Shown in pieces: positions 50,395-59,672 of a stretch of DNA of 64,000 bases (the stretch's first letter is position 1; each line of letters begins with the position of its first letter). The translations under genes were made by a program, and so were the position numbers. The notes beneath the pieces are model-generated. The model was not told the origin of the DNA. It did no database searches and worked only from the letters and a program-made list of their open reading frames with translations. Source of the stretch: Bradyrhizobium sp. WSM1417 (lineage in GTDB: Bacteria > Pseudomonadota > Alphaproteobacteria > Rhizobiales > Xanthobacteraceae). The stretch covers positions 5,319,831 through 5,383,830 of the forward strand of contig NZ_KI911783.1 of assembly GCF_000515415.1 (NCBI RefSeq), written 5' to 3'.

Positions 50395-51639
50395 ATGTCA
50401 AATCCCCCGCGTCTCCCCGAGACATTCAACCGCCTCGCTTGGTCCAATTTGGCGGCACAGTCGGCCGAACAGATCGCGCTGGCCGCGGCCCCTATCGTCG
50501 CGGTGCTGACGCTCGGCGTCGCCGAAGGCCAGACCGGCCTGCTCCAGACCGCCCTGACCCTGCCCTTCGTCCTCTTCGCCATTCCGGCCGGCCTGCTGGC
50601 CGACCGCATCTCCCGCCGTTCGCTGATGGCGGGTGCCGAGGCGTTGCGGGCTGCAGCCCTTGCAGCGATCGTGCTGCTGCTCGCGCTCGGCGCGCTCAAT
50701 CTGCCGCTGCTGGCGCTGCTCGGCTTTGCCGCCGTGTGCGGCACCGTCGTCTACAGCGTGGCCGCGCCGGCGCTGGTGCCCTCGCTGGTGAGTTCGGACC
50801 TGCTACCGGCGGCCAATGCGCGGATCGAGCTCGCACGCACCATCGCCTTCGCCAGCGGCCCTGCGCTCGGCGGCGTGCTGGTCGGGTGGTGGGGCGCGAG
50901 CCCGGCCTTCGGCTTTGCGGCCGCGCTGTCCGCGATCGCCGTCGTGCTGCTCTCCGGCATCTACGAGCCCGACCGCACGCCGGCCCCTCGGCGGCATCCG
51001 TTTCAGGACATCCGCGAGGGCGCGGCCTTCGTGTTTCACCATCCGCTGCTGCGGCCGGTCTTCATCACCCAGTTCATCTTCAACACCGGATGGTTTCTGC
51101 AGATCGCGGTGTTCGTGCCCTACGCCGTACGTCACCTCGGCCTGACCGCTGCCGGTATTGGCACCGTGCTGACGATGTACGGTGTCGGCATGGTGATCGG
51201 CGCGCTGTTGGCCACGCGCGTGATGAAGCGCATCGCGTTCGGCACGGTCGTCGGCCTCGGCCCCGTCACCGGCTTCGTCGCCGCCATGGTGATGGCGCTG
51301 ACGGTGCTGGTCCCCTCGCCCTGGCTGGCGGCCTTGAGCTTCTTCCTGCTCGGCGTCGGGCCGATCCTGTGGGTGATCTCGACCACGACGCTACGCCAGT
51401 CCGTGACCCCGCCACGCCTGCTCGGCCGCGTCTCCGCCATCAACATCATGAGCTACGGCGCCCGCCCGATCGGCTCTGCGTTGGGTGCGATCGTCGGCGG
51501 TCTCTGGAGCGCGGAAGCCTGCCTCTATCTCGCCGCGGCCGTGTTCGGCGCGCAGGCGCTGGTGATCTGGCTCTCGCCCGCGGTGGCGCTGGACCGGCAG
51601 CCGGACATGGTGGGCGATGACGTGGTGGCGTGGTGTTAG
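50395..51639 (+). CDS. MFS exporter
   Basis: A 414-residue twelve-helix major facilitator. The N-terminal half has LLADRISRRSLMAGAEAL, the loop 2-3 motif (D-R-x-x-R) of the family, and the pattern of an efflux pump such as EntS-like enterobactin exporters. It is divergent from mntH with 167 nt between starts. Substrate unknown; siderophore or drug export is possible. AGGAAATGAG precedes the ATG. Confidence 0.85.
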   Translation: MSNPPRLPETFNRLAWSNLAAQSAEQIALAAAPIVAVLTLGVAEGQTGLLQTALTLPFVLFAIPAGLLADRISRRSLMAGAEALRAAALAAIVLLLALGALNLPLLALLGFAAVCGTVVYSVAAPALVPSLVSSDLLPAANARIELARTIAFASGPALGGVLVGWWGASPAFGFAAALSAIAVVLLSGIYEPDRTPAPRRHPFQDIREGAAFVFHHPLLRPVFITQFIFNTGWFLQIAVFVPYAVRHLGLTAAGIGTVLTMYGVGMVIGALLATRVMKRIAFGTVVGLGPVTGFVAAMVMALTVLVPSPWLAALSFFLLGVGPILWVISTTTLRQSVTPPRLLGRVSAINIMSYGARPIGSALGAIVGGLWSAEACLYLAAAVFGAQALVIWLSPAVALDRQPDMVGDDVVAWC

Positions 51640-51644
51640 CTGCA

Positions 51645-51696
51645 CCGTCAGTGCGAGCGAAGCGAAGCAATCCAGAATCCCTCCGCGGAGACAGTC
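51645..51696. repeat. left half of a host palindromic repeat split by the IS3 element
   Basis: GCGAGCGAAGCGAAGCAATC followed by CCAGAATCCCTCCGCGGAGACAGTC is one half of the GTCATTGCGAGGAGC-type dispersed repeat of Rhizobiales (from memory). It continues directly at 52954 after the element. The last four bases, AGTC, are the target-site duplication. Confidence 0.85.
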
Positions 51697-51725
51697 TGAT
51701 CTTCCCCCAAAAAAGTGGACAGGGT

Positions 51726-52585
51726 TCAAGCCGATTTTAGCTCCATCTCGACCGGGCTGATATAGCCGATAGCCGAGTGCCTTCGGGTCTGATTGTAGAG
51801 CCTTCGACGTAAGCGAAGATGTCGCGCTCGGCTTCATTGCGGGTCTCATATTGACTGTGATGGATCAGTTCGGTCTTGAGCGTGTGGAAGAAGCTTTCCA
51901 TCGGGGCGTTGTCGTAGCAGTCGGCTCTGCGGCTCATCGAAGGCCGAAAGCCGGCGGCTTGCAGCGCTTGGCGGTACTCGGTTGAAGCATATTGGATGCC
52001 GCGATCGGAATGATGGATCAGGCCGGCGCCGGGCTTTTGTCCCTTGATCGCCATTCGTAATGCGGCGAGCGGCAATTCGGCGCGTAGATGGTCGTCCATT
52101 GCCCAGCCCACGATGCGGCGACTGTACAGATCCATAACGGCGGCCAGGTACAACCATCCCTGGCCGGTCCAGACATAGGTGATGTCGGCGAGCCAAACCT
52201 GATTGCGCATGGCGGCCGAGAAGTTCCGGCCGAGCAGGTTCGGCGCGATCGGGAAGCCATGCCCGCTATCGGTGGTGCGGCATCGTCGCGGCCCGGCGGA
52301 GATGGCTCGAACGCCATGACGGCGCATCTGCCGCTCGATCCGGCCACGGCTTGCATGATGTCCCTGGGCTTTGAGCTCGACATGGATGCGCGGGCTGCCA
52401 TAGCGGCCATGGCTCTCGCGATGAACCCGCTTGATGCCTTCCAGCAGATCTCGATTGGCCACGGCCCGAGGGCTTTCCGGGCGCGACCTCCAAGCATAGT
52501 AGCCCGCGGGCGAGACGCCGAGCACACGGCACATGATCTTAACCGGATAGTCCGCCCGGCGATCTTCGATGAAACGGAACCTCAT
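51726..52585 (-). pseudogene. IS3-family transposase orfB, frameshifted
   Basis: The DDE integrase-like catalytic part of the transposase. D is in WLADITYV, the second D in HHSDRGIQY, and E in APMESFFHTLKTE, all intact. After IFAYVEG the intact family continues FYNQTRRHSAIGYISPVEM; here one T is missing from GGCTTCTAC, giving GGCTCTAC at about 51797-51804, so the frame shifts to a junk tail ending at 51737. The original frame would end at 51726. The ATG overlaps the orfA stop. Confidence 0.9.
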
Positions 52586-52899
52586 GTCCGGGGTCCAGCA
52601 AAGATCGCTATCGACTTTTTTAAAATGTCGCGCTCCATGCGCAGCTGTTCGTTTTCCCGCTGCAACCGTGCGACCAGGTCAGCTTGGTCCGCCGACGGCA
52701 CCGCCGCTTGCGATGTGGGCGCCACGGCGCTGCCGCCGGCTGCCACCGTGCTCCGATCCTTCACCCATCGGCTCAGCACGGAGCCGTCAAGCCCGAGCTC
52801 CTTCGATACCGACTTCGCCGAGCGGCCGCTCGACAAGACCAGATCGACTGCCTGCCGCTTGTACTCGTCCGAATAGGACCGTCGCTGCCGTTTCGCCAT
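52582..52899 (-). CDS. IS3-family transposase orfA
   Basis: A 105-residue DNA-binding subunit with a helix-turn-helix (SDEYKRQAVDLVLSSGRSAK and VSKELGLDGSVLSRWVKDR) and a leucine-zipper-like LVARLQRENEQLRMERDILKK. It starts at the ATG for MAKRQRRS. A slippery A6G at 52615-52621 (minus strand AAAAAAG) followed by a stop-start ATGA at the orfA end would give the OrfAB fusion by -1 frameshifting, as in many IS3 elements. Confidence 0.9.
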   Translation of the reverse strand: MAKRQRRSYSDEYKRQAVDLVLSSGRSAKSVSKELGLDGSVLSRWVKDRSTVAAGGSAVAPTSQAAVPSADQADLVARLQRENEQLRMERDILKKSIAIFAGPRT

Positions 52900-52953
52900 C
52901 TGACACCTCTCGCTGCCTAAGCTATAGGTGTCCACCGATTTAGGGGAGGCTCA

Positions 52954-52994
52954 AGTCTGGATTGCTTCGTCGCAAGAGCTCCTCGCAATGACGG
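52954..52994. repeat. right half of the split host palindromic repeat
   Basis: AGTCTGGATTGCTTCGTCGC then AAGAGCTCCTCGCAATGACGG. Joined to the left half at 51645-51696 with one AGTC removed, it restores a continuous palindromic unit, which is the evidence for the exact insertion point. Confidence 0.88.
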
Positions 52995-53014
52995 AGTATG
53001 TTGTAACAGCTAGC

Positions 53015-54274
53015 CTATCCCGCCAGATACCGCTCGTAGCTCCCCGTCACCGGCTCGCTCGCGTCGACCTCGGGATCGAGCGTGTAGAGATCCTGCGCGC
53101 GGCCGATGCCACGCAACGCGTAGCGGCCGGTGGAGACGAGGTAGCGGCGGCCGGCGGCGTCAAGGCCCTTGTAGAACTCCGCCGAGGCCAGCAGCTCGCG
53201 ATCGACAGAACGGCTCATCGAGGCGATGCGACTGACCTCGTTCACGGTCGGGCCGACCACGGTGAAATCAAGCCGGTCCTCGCTGCCGATATTGCCGTAG
53301 AAGACCTCGCCGACATGCAGGCCGATATAGGCGGACGTGATGGGACGGCCCTCGGCGCCCCGCCGCAGGTTCAGCGCCGCCACGTTCTTGCGGAACAAAT
53401 GCTCGGCGCGCAACGCCGCGCGCCGGGCATGCGCCATGTCCTCGCCGGTGAACATCGCGAGGACGCCGTCGCCGATCAGCTTCAGCACGTCGCCGCCGGC
53501 ATCGTGGATCGCATCGATCACGGCCTGCGCATAGTCGTTGAGGAACGGGATGATCTCGTCGGGGCCGATGCTCTCGCTGATTCCGGTCGAGCCGCGCAGA
53601 TCCGAATACCAGAGCACGGCGTTGATGCGCTCGGTGACGCCGCGCGAGATACGTCCGCTCAAGACCTGCTCTGACGCATCGCGGCCGAGATAAACGCGGC
53701 CGAGCGTGCGCGCGATGTCGACCTGCTGCGCCGACTTGATCGCGAGCCCCAGCACCGGCACGAGATCGCGCAACGCCGCGAGTTCGGCGTCGGCGAAGCC
53801 GCTGTCGCGTCGCGTTGTCCAGGAGGAGTAGAGGCAGTCCATCTGCCCGAGCGCTCCGGTCTCCCCGAAGCGGTGCACAAAGGCCAGGAAATGGCGATGA
53901 CCCGTTTCGGCGAGTTCGCCGATCTGCGAAAAATCGAGCGAGGGCGCGTCGGCGAGGTCGATCACCATCTCGTCGTGACCATGCTCGAGCAGATGATAGA
54001 ACACCGACCGGCGCCAATTGTTGGCCGCGTCGCCCTCGGCCGTCGAGCCGTATTCGACCACGTCGCTCTCGTTGCTCGGCGTATCGCTCCAGCGAAAGGC
54101 GCGCCCCTCGTAGATCGGGTGCAGCGTATCGATCACGACAAGCCCACGCGAGAGTTCCAGCCCCTCGGCGCGGCAGCGCTCGCAGAAGCCGCGCAGCAGT
54201 TCGGGTTCGGGCAGGCCCGTGAGCCCCTGGCCGGCCAACCAGTTCATCAGCGCAAGGCGCGAGGTCAATTGCAT
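53015..54274 (-). CDS. class III adenylate/guanylate cyclase
   Basis: A 419-residue cytosolic protein: an N-terminal domain of about 210 residues without a recognised motif, then a class III cyclase domain. Metal-binding Asp residues are in LWYSDLRGSTGIS and LIGDGVLAMF, and the Asn/Arg transition-state pair in GPTVNEVSRIAS. It resembles the many rhizobial cyclases with unknown N-terminal sensory parts. It is divergent from an MFS gene. Confidence 0.88.
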   Translation of the reverse strand: MQLTSRLALMNWLAGQGLTGLPEPELLRGFCERCRAEGLELSRGLVVIDTLHPIYEGRAFRWSDTPSNESDVVEYGSTAEGDAANNWRRSVFYHLLEHGHDEMVIDLADAPSLDFSQIGELAETGHRHFLAFVHRFGETGALGQMDCLYSSWTTRRDSGFADAELAALRDLVPVLGLAIKSAQQVDIARTLGRVYLGRDASEQVLSGRISRGVTERINAVLWYSDLRGSTGISESIGPDEIIPFLNDYAQAVIDAIHDAGGDVLKLIGDGVLAMFTGEDMAHARRAALRAEHLFRKNVAALNLRRGAEGRPITSAYIGLHVGEVFYGNIGSEDRLDFTVVGPTVNEVSRIASMSRSVDRELLASAEFYKGLDAAGRRYLVSTGRYALRGIGRAQDLYTLDPEVDASEPVTGSYERYLAG

Positions 54275-54437
54275 GCGCCATTATGCCGTGCATTCGTGAC
54301 GAGCGAAAGGCGGCGCGCGGACCTTGCGTCAAGGCTCCCACCTGCGGCGGGTCGCATATGTCGCGGACGCTGTTGACGCGCTCCCGCCTCGGGCGGCAAA
54401 TGCGAACGATGACACCGCCGATCAGAAATACGGGGAT

Positions 54438-55595
54438 ATGAGCCAGCGCCAGCTTCCGATCATCCTGGCGCTCGGTACCACGCAGACCCTGGCCTGGGCC
54501 TCGAGCTACTATCTGCCGGCGCTGCTCGCCGATCCCATGGCGCGCGATCTCGGCATCTCCTCCAACTGGGTCTTTGGCGCGTTCTCGGCCTCGCTGGTGA
54601 TCTCGGCGCTGCTCGGGCCGCGCATCGGGCGACAGATCGATCTGGTCGGCGGCCGGCAGGTCCTCTCGGTGTCGAACCTGACGATCGCCGCCGGCCTCGT
54701 TCTGCTCGGCCTCTCGCAATCGGTGGCGGTGATGGCGATGGCCTGGCTCGTGCTCGGCATCGGCATGGCGATGGGGCTCTACGACGCCGCCTTCGCCGCG
54801 CTCGGCCGCATCTACGGCACCGAGGCGCGCAGGCCGATCACCGGCATCACGCTGATGGCGGGCTTTGCATCGACCGTCGGCTGGCCGCTCACCGCCTGGG
54901 GCCTCGCCCATATCGGCTGGCGCGACACCTGCTTTGCCTGGGCCGCTGCCAATATCCTGATCGGTCTGCCGCTCAACTTCTTCTTGCTGCCGACGATCAA
55001 GGGCGCCAGGCAAGCCGCGGCGACAGCGGTGAAGCCGCATCTGCCGCTCGACCGCACCATGGTGCTGCTCGCCTTCATCTTTGCGGCGGTCTGGACCGTC
55101 ACCGGCGCGATGGCCGCGCATTTCCCGCGCATCCTGGAGACCACCGGCGCGACGCCGGTCGAGGCGATCGCGGCCGGTGCGCTGATCGGCCCGGCGCAAG
55201 TGGCCGCGCGGGTTCTGGAGGCAGGCTTCCTGAGCCGCTTTCATCCGCTGTGGTCGACGCGGCTCGCCTGCCTCACCCACCCGATCGGCGCCGTGGTCGT
55301 GGCGATCTTCGGCGGCGCCGCGGCCAGTGCGTTTGCGCTGTTCCATGGCTCCGGCAACGGCATCCTGACCATCGCGCGCGGCACGCTGCCGCTGTCGATC
55401 TTCGGCCCCAAGGATTTCGGCTATCGCCTCGGCATCATCGGCGCGCCGGCACGGATGGCGCAGGCCGTGGCGCCGCTGGCCTTCGGCCTGCTCATCGACG
55501 TCATGGGCGCCAAGGTGCTGATCGTCTCCTCCGCGCTCAGCCTCTCGGCACTGGCCGCGCTGTTCATGATCCGCGCGCAACCGCGGCCGGATTGA
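54438..55595 (+). CDS. MFS transporter
   Basis: A 385-residue twelve-helix major facilitator. The opening ILALGTTQTLAWASSYYLPA with helix 1 and the loop motif GRQIDLVGGRQVL are typical. ATG at 54438 is chosen, preceded by GGGG; upstream in-frame starts would add a charged, non-family N-terminus. It is divergent from the cyclase gene and followed by a 63-residue membrane protein. Substrate unknown. Confidence 0.83.
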   Translation: MSQRQLPIILALGTTQTLAWASSYYLPALLADPMARDLGISSNWVFGAFSASLVISALLGPRIGRQIDLVGGRQVLSVSNLTIAAGLVLLGLSQSVAVMAMAWLVLGIGMAMGLYDAAFAALGRIYGTEARRPITGITLMAGFASTVGWPLTAWGLAHIGWRDTCFAWAAANILIGLPLNFFLLPTIKGARQAAATAVKPHLPLDRTMVLLAFIFAAVWTVTGAMAAHFPRILETTGATPVEAIAAGALIGPAQVAARVLEAGFLSRFHPLWSTRLACLTHPIGAVVVAIFGGAAASAFALFHGSGNGILTIARGTLPLSIFGPKDFGYRLGIIGAPARMAQAVAPLAFGLLIDVMGAKVLIVSSALSLSALAALFMIRAQPRPD

Positions 55596-55626
55596 CCGGG
55601 CCGGAGCTTTCGCGCACAAGCGGAGC

Positions 55627-55818
55627 ATGACCGAAGACACGCGCCCGCCCCGCACATTCAAAGGCCTCCTGCGCTGGGCGACCACGCCGCCGCAGGCTTG
55701 GGGTGTCTATCTCCTCGCCATCATCCTGGTCTGGCTGATCTCCTTCTACGCCGGCTCGCTGAAGCCGAGGAAGACGCCGGACGCGAGCCCGCCCGCCGTG
55801 ACTGCACCGCGCAGCTAG
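55627..55818 (+). CDS. small single-pass membrane protein
   Basis: A 63-residue protein with one hydrophobic helix (about residues 26-44, AWGVYLLAIILVWLISFYAG) and a Pro-rich tail. Its end overlaps the convergent DMT-type gene by 4 nt. It follows the MFS gene by 31 nt, so it may be co-transcribed with it. Function unknown. Confidence 0.65.
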   Translation: MTEDTRPPRTFKGLLRWATTPPQAWGVYLLAIILVWLISFYAGSLKPRKTPDASPPAVTAPRS

Positions 55819-56693
55819 ACCGGCTTCGTTTCACTGGTCGCGATCCAGATGCCGGCGAACACAGCGACCAGCCCGATCAGGAGATTTGGCGTGATCGGCT
55901 CGCCGATCAGCAGCGCTGCCAGCAAGGTGGCCGCGATCGGGTTGACCGTCATCGTGTTGGCGACCCGGGTCGGCGTTGCCCGCGCCAGCGCCATGACCCA
56001 GAGGATGAAGGCGAGCGCACCGCCGCCGATGCCGAGATAGACGCCGGCAATCCACTGCGCCGTCGTGAAGTGCCCGAGCGCTGCGAAACTGCCTTTCACC
56101 AGACCCGCGAGCACCAGCACGACGGCGCCCGCACCCATGCCGACCGTGAGAAAACCGAGCGGGCTGGAGCGCTGCATTAGCGGCCGCGACAGCACGTTGT
56201 AGAACGCCATGCAGAACACGGCACCGGTCATGATCAGCTCGCCGCGCCAGGCCTCGGGCGGGCTTTGCGCCAGACCCGCGGCCAGCGCCGCCGCCACGCC
56301 GAGCACGGCGATTCCGACACCAATGATCTTGCGCGCCGTCAGCCGCTCGACGCCGAGGATGGCGCCGACCACCATGGTGTGGAGCGGCAGCGTCGCCAGC
56401 GCGAGACTGGCGCGCGCGGCGGTCGTGTAGGAGACCGCGATGTTGTAGAGGATGAAGAACAGGCCGAAAAAGCAGATGCCGAGCAGCGCCACGGCCGGCC
56501 AGTCGGACCGCCGCGGCCAGCGCACGCCAAGCATCAGGGCACATGGCAGCAGGCAGAGAAAGCCGATCCCCCAGCGCAGGATCGCGAGCAGGATCGGATC
56601 GGCGCCGCCGACCAGATAGCGGGTGATCGCCGCGGCCGTGCCGCCAAGGCTGCTCGACGCCAGCGCGATCGCAACCCCGGCCCACTCACCCAC
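55815..56693 (-). CDS. EamA-family drug/metabolite transporter
   Basis: A 292-residue ten-helix protein with two EamA repeats (the second begins GELIMTGAVFCMAFYNVLSRP). The family exports amino acids, metabolites or drugs. The start is GTG at 56693 with GGGAG six nt upstream. It stands between the small membrane-protein gene and a metallo-beta-lactamase-fold gene. Confidence 0.88.
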   Translation of the reverse strand: MGEWAGVAIALASSSLGGTAAAITRYLVGGADPILLAILRWGIGFLCLLPCALMLGVRWPRRSDWPAVALLGICFFGLFFILYNIAVSYTTAARASLALATLPLHTMVVGAILGVERLTARKIIGVGIAVLGVAAALAAGLAQSPPEAWRGELIMTGAVFCMAFYNVLSRPLMQRSSPLGFLTVGMGAGAVVLVLAGLVKGSFAALGHFTTAQWIAGVYLGIGGGALAFILWVMALARATPTRVANTMTVNPIAATLLAALLIGEPITPNLLIGLVAVFAGIWIATSETKPV

Positions 56694-56776
56694 AATCGTC
56701 TCCCGTTGCGGAGCCTGCTGAGGGCGCTAGCACGCCCGTGCTGCCACCGTAGTGGCAACAGGGGCGTCGCGGGAAG

Positions 56777-57607
56777 CTAGTCGTAAAACTGCGGCGCCAT
56801 CTTCTGGCTGTCGCGCTGGACCTTGTCGTGGTTGATCCAGAGCTGCGCCTTCTCCTTACTGAGCGTGTCGGCGATCTTCTGCATCGAGGCTGCGCTCTGG
56901 TCCTTGTTGGCGTTCATGCTGGGCACACGGCGGTTGTCCCAATTGTCCTTGAAATGCACCGCATCGCCCGACAGCACGACGGCGCCGGACTTCGGCAGCT
57001 TCACCAGCAGCGATTGATGTCCCGGCGTATGGCCGGGCGTCGACAGGATGGTCACGCTGCCGTCGCCGAACACGTCCTTGTCGCCCGCAAGCAGCTCGAC
57101 CGGATGTGACGGCTTGAAGCGCGGCTCGTTGTTGGCGCCGGGCCAGTCATACTCGGCCTTCTGCACGTAAAGCGTGGCCTGCGGGAATAGCTCGACATTG
57201 CCGGTGTGGTCGGGATGGGTGTGCGAGACGGCCATCATCTTGACGTCGTCCGGCTTGAGGCCGAGCTGTTCGAGCTGGGCGGCAAGCGTCTTCGGCCGGC
57301 GCCAGGTCACGGCCTTGGGATCGGCTGGCGTAAGGCCGTTCGGCATTGCGGCGACTGCGTCGGCGATGCCGGTGTCCCACAGGAACCAGCCCTTGGCGTG
57401 CTTGACGAGATAGCAGCTGTCGACGAAGTCCATCGTCTTGCCCTCGTTGAGGCCGGGCGTCCAGCGCGAGATGTCGCCGGCGGTGCCCTCGCCGCAATTG
57501 AGCACGTAAAGTTTTTCAACACCGGTCTTTTCGGACTGCGCGAGCACCGCATGACCGGACAGAACGAGTGCAGCGACGGCGACAGCGAGCTTGATCTTTG
57601 GCGTCAT
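56777..57607 (-). CDS. periplasmic metallo-beta-lactamase-fold hydrolase (AHL-lactonase-like)
   Basis: A 276-residue exported enzyme: signal peptide ending VLAQSEK, then the dinuclear metal motif SHTHPDHTG (HxHxDH), the His in TPGHTPGHQ, and the bridging Asp in VLSGDAVHF. These are the ligands of the N-acyl homoserine lactonase group, so it may open lactone rings of signals, though other esters are possible. ATG at 57607 follows GGGAGG. Its export is unusual for a lactonase and may point to an extracellular substrate. Confidence 0.85.
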   Translation of the reverse strand: MTPKIKLAVAVAALVLSGHAVLAQSEKTGVEKLYVLNCGEGTAGDISRWTPGLNEGKTMDFVDSCYLVKHAKGWFLWDTGIADAVAAMPNGLTPADPKAVTWRRPKTLAAQLEQLGLKPDDVKMMAVSHTHPDHTGNVELFPQATLYVQKAEYDWPGANNEPRFKPSHPVELLAGDKDVFGDGSVTILSTPGHTPGHQSLLVKLPKSGAVVLSGDAVHFKDNWDNRRVPSMNANKDQSAASMQKIADTLSKEKAQLWINHDKVQRDSQKMAPQFYD

Positions 57608-57701
57608 TCGTTCCTCCCTTGCAGCCATTGTCGGCTGTGACCGAGGGTCAACCCCGGCCACTTCGCAGAATTCCCGCAGACCGCTTCAATGCGGGCAGCC
57701 T

Positions 57702-58658
57702 TTAGTGCGCACAGGTCTCGACCTCGACCGTGACGTGGCTCAGCCCCTTCAATCCGGCGAGCCGCTTTTTGTAGACCGCCGGCTGCTTCGGCTTGTCCGA
57801 CACCACGGACACCAGCACGGCGCAATGGCCGGGGCCGACCTGCCACAGATGCAGGTCGGTGACGCGGTCGTCACCGATCTCCATGCGCGCCCGGATCACA
57901 CGCTCCAGCTTCTCGTCGGCGCGCACGTCGAGCAGCACCGCGCCGGACGTCTTGATCAAGCCGAAGGCCCAGCTTGCGATCACGGCACTGCCGATCAGGC
58001 CGACCGCCGGATCGGCCCAGGCCCATCCCGAATACATGGCGACCACGAGCGCGGCGATCGCCAGCACCGAGGTCGCCGCGTCCGCGATGACGTGGACATA
58101 GGCCGCGCGGAGATTGTTGTCGTGATGATGGTGCTGGTGATGATGATCATGGTCATGATCATCGTGATCATCATGCGCATGGCCGTGATGGTGGTGATCG
58201 TGGCTGCCGCGGAGCAGCCAGGCACTGGCGAGGTTGACGCACAGGCCGAGAGCCGCGACCACGATCGCCTCGCCATAGACGATCGGCACCGGATTGATCA
58301 GCCGCAGCACGCTCTCATAGGCGATCTCGACCGCGATCAGGCCGAGGATGATCGCGCTGGCAAAGGCGGCGAGATCGCCGAATTTGCCGGTGCCGAAGCT
58401 GAAATGCGAGCTCCCCAGGTGCCTCCGCGCAAAGCGATAGGCGAACGCGGCAATCCCCAGCGCCGCCGCATGCGTGCCCATGTGCCAGCCGTCGGCGAGC
58501 AGCGCCATCGAGCCGAACAGCGAGCCGGCGACGATCTCGCCGACCATCATGACCAGCGTCAGGACGACGACGAGCCAGGTGCGCCGCTCGTTCTCGTCGT
58601 GCTTGTCGCCCAGAAAGGCGTGGTCATGGGTCCATTGCTCGACGGAATGGGAATGCAT
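57702..58658 (-). CDS. dmeF: DmeF-type cation diffusion facilitator
   Basis: A 318-residue six-helix CDF metal exporter with a His-rich cytoplasmic loop (about residues 160-190, long runs of His and Asp). The N-terminus MHSHSVEQWTHDHAFLG and HDENERRTW is typical of DmeF, which exports Co2+ and Ni2+ in rhizobia. The canonical membrane motif HMGTHAAAL is present. GGAG lies eight nt before the ATG. It is divergent from chrB, with 195 bp between; the usual repressor DmeR is not next to it. Confidence 0.9.
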   Translation of the reverse strand: MHSHSVEQWTHDHAFLGDKHDENERRTWLVVVLTLVMMVGEIVAGSLFGSMALLADGWHMGTHAAALGIAAFAYRFARRHLGSSHFSFGTGKFGDLAAFASAIILGLIAVEIAYESVLRLINPVPIVYGEAIVVAALGLCVNLASAWLLRGSHDHHHHGHAHDDHDDHDHDHHHQHHHHDNNLRAAYVHVIADAATSVLAIAALVVAMYSGWAWADPAVGLIGSAVIASWAFGLIKTSGAVLLDVRADEKLERVIRARMEIGDDRVTDLHLWQVGPGHCAVLVSVVSDKPKQPAVYKKRLAGLKGLSHVTVEVETCAH

Positions 58659-58853
58659 CGCAAAGTCTCCGAAAGGTCCGGGCCGTTGACCCGCAATATA
58701 GACCTGCGGGGTCCCGGACAAAATCGGGCGAAACGAGCCGATTGACAGATAGCTGCTGTTTGGATGTAATGAAGTCCATGGGGATTTGAGCGATCTCCCC
58801 ACGAGGCGACATGCCCAAGTATCGCGTCCCGTTTGTTCTTACGAGGGCGCATC

Positions 58854-59672
58854 ATGTCTTCCTACACGACGATATCATCTGAAAAAATGGCGCGGCTGAT
58901 CGGCACGGCAAATGCCCCGGTCCTGATCGACGTGCGCACCGACGAGGACTTTGCCGCCGACCGGCGGCTGATCCCGGGTTCGATCAAGCTCAGCCACGAA
59001 AATGTTCCCGACTGGGGCGCCAACTTCGCCGGCCGTTCCGCGATCGTGTCGTGCCTGCGCGGCGAAAAGCTCGCGCAGGGCACAGCGGCGTGGCTCAGGC
59101 AGCTCGGCGTGCAAGCCGAGACGCTGGAGGGCGGCTTCGAAGGCTGGAAGGCCGCAAAACTCCCGCTGGTCGACACCCGCAAGCTGCCGCCGCGCGACGC
59201 CAAGGGACGCACCGTCTGGGTGACGCGGGCGCGGCCCAAGGTCGACCGCATCGCCTGCCCCTGGCTGATCCGACGCTTCGTCGATCCCACGGCGGTGTTC
59301 CTGTTCGTGGCGCCTTCGGAAGTGGTGGCGGTCGGGCAACGCTTCAACGCAGCCCCCTTCGACATCGAGAACGTGTTCTGGAGCCACCGTGGCGAGCTCT
59401 GCACCTTCGACGTGATGATCGAGGAGTTCGGGATTGCCGCGCCGGCGCTGCTCCGGCTGGCGACGCTGGTGCGCGGCGCCGACACCGCGCGACCCGACCT
59501 CGCGCCGGAGGCCCCCGGCCTGCTCGCGGCTTCGCTCGGGCTGTCGCGGATGTATGATGACGACCTCGAACAGCTCGAGGCCGGCATGCTGCTCTACGAC
59601 GCCTTCTACCGCTGGTGCCGCGACGCGACGTCTGAGACCCATAACTGGCCGACCAACAAGGCAAAGGCTTGA
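58854..59672 (+). CDS. chrB: rhodanese-ChrB domain fusion, chromate resistance
   Basis: A 272-residue two-domain protein: a rhodanese domain (residues about 10-110) with active-site Cys in SCLRGEKLAQ, then a ChrB-like domain of about 150 residues. ChrB proteins sense or help resist chromate. The stop overlaps the chrA start by one nt (TGATG), so the two are translationally coupled. GAGGG precedes the ATG at 58854. It has no signal peptide. Confidence 0.87.
   Translation: MSSYTTISSEKMARLIGTANAPVLIDVRTDEDFAADRRLIPGSIKLSHENVPDWGANFAGRSAIVSCLRGEKLAQGTAAWLRQLGVQAETLEGGFEGWKAAKLPLVDTRKLPPRDAKGRTVWVTRARPKVDRIACPWLIRRFVDPTAVFLFVAPSEVVAVGQRFNAAPFDIENVFWSHRGELCTFDVMIEEFGIAAPALLRLATLVRGADTARPDLAPEAPGLLAASLGLSRMYDDDLEQLEAGMLLYDAFYRWCRDATSETHNWPTNKAKA

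Larger units (their letters stand above)
51697..52953 (-). mobile_element. IS3-family insertion sequence, complete, 1257 bp
   Basis: Imperfect terminal inverted repeats of about 25 bp begin TGATCTTCCCCCAAAA on the left and, on the reverse complement of the right end, TGAGCCTCCCCTAAAT. A 4-bp duplication AGTC flanks it (51693-51696 and 52954-52957). It holds orfA and orfB on the minus strand with an A6G slippery site near their junction, the IS3-family arrangement. orfB carries a one-base deletion near its 3' end, so this copy is probably inactive. It interrupts a palindromic repeat. Confidence 0.93.

Noticed and set aside
53268..55685. 805-codon open frame opposite or across the cyclase and MFS genes
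   Set aside because: It spans two convincing genes in other frames and has no recognisable domain.
58740..58800. Imperfect TGGGGAT / TCTCCCCA repeat as a DmeR-type operator
   Set aside because: The arms need a bulge to pair and no DmeR gene is near; too weak to list as a site.
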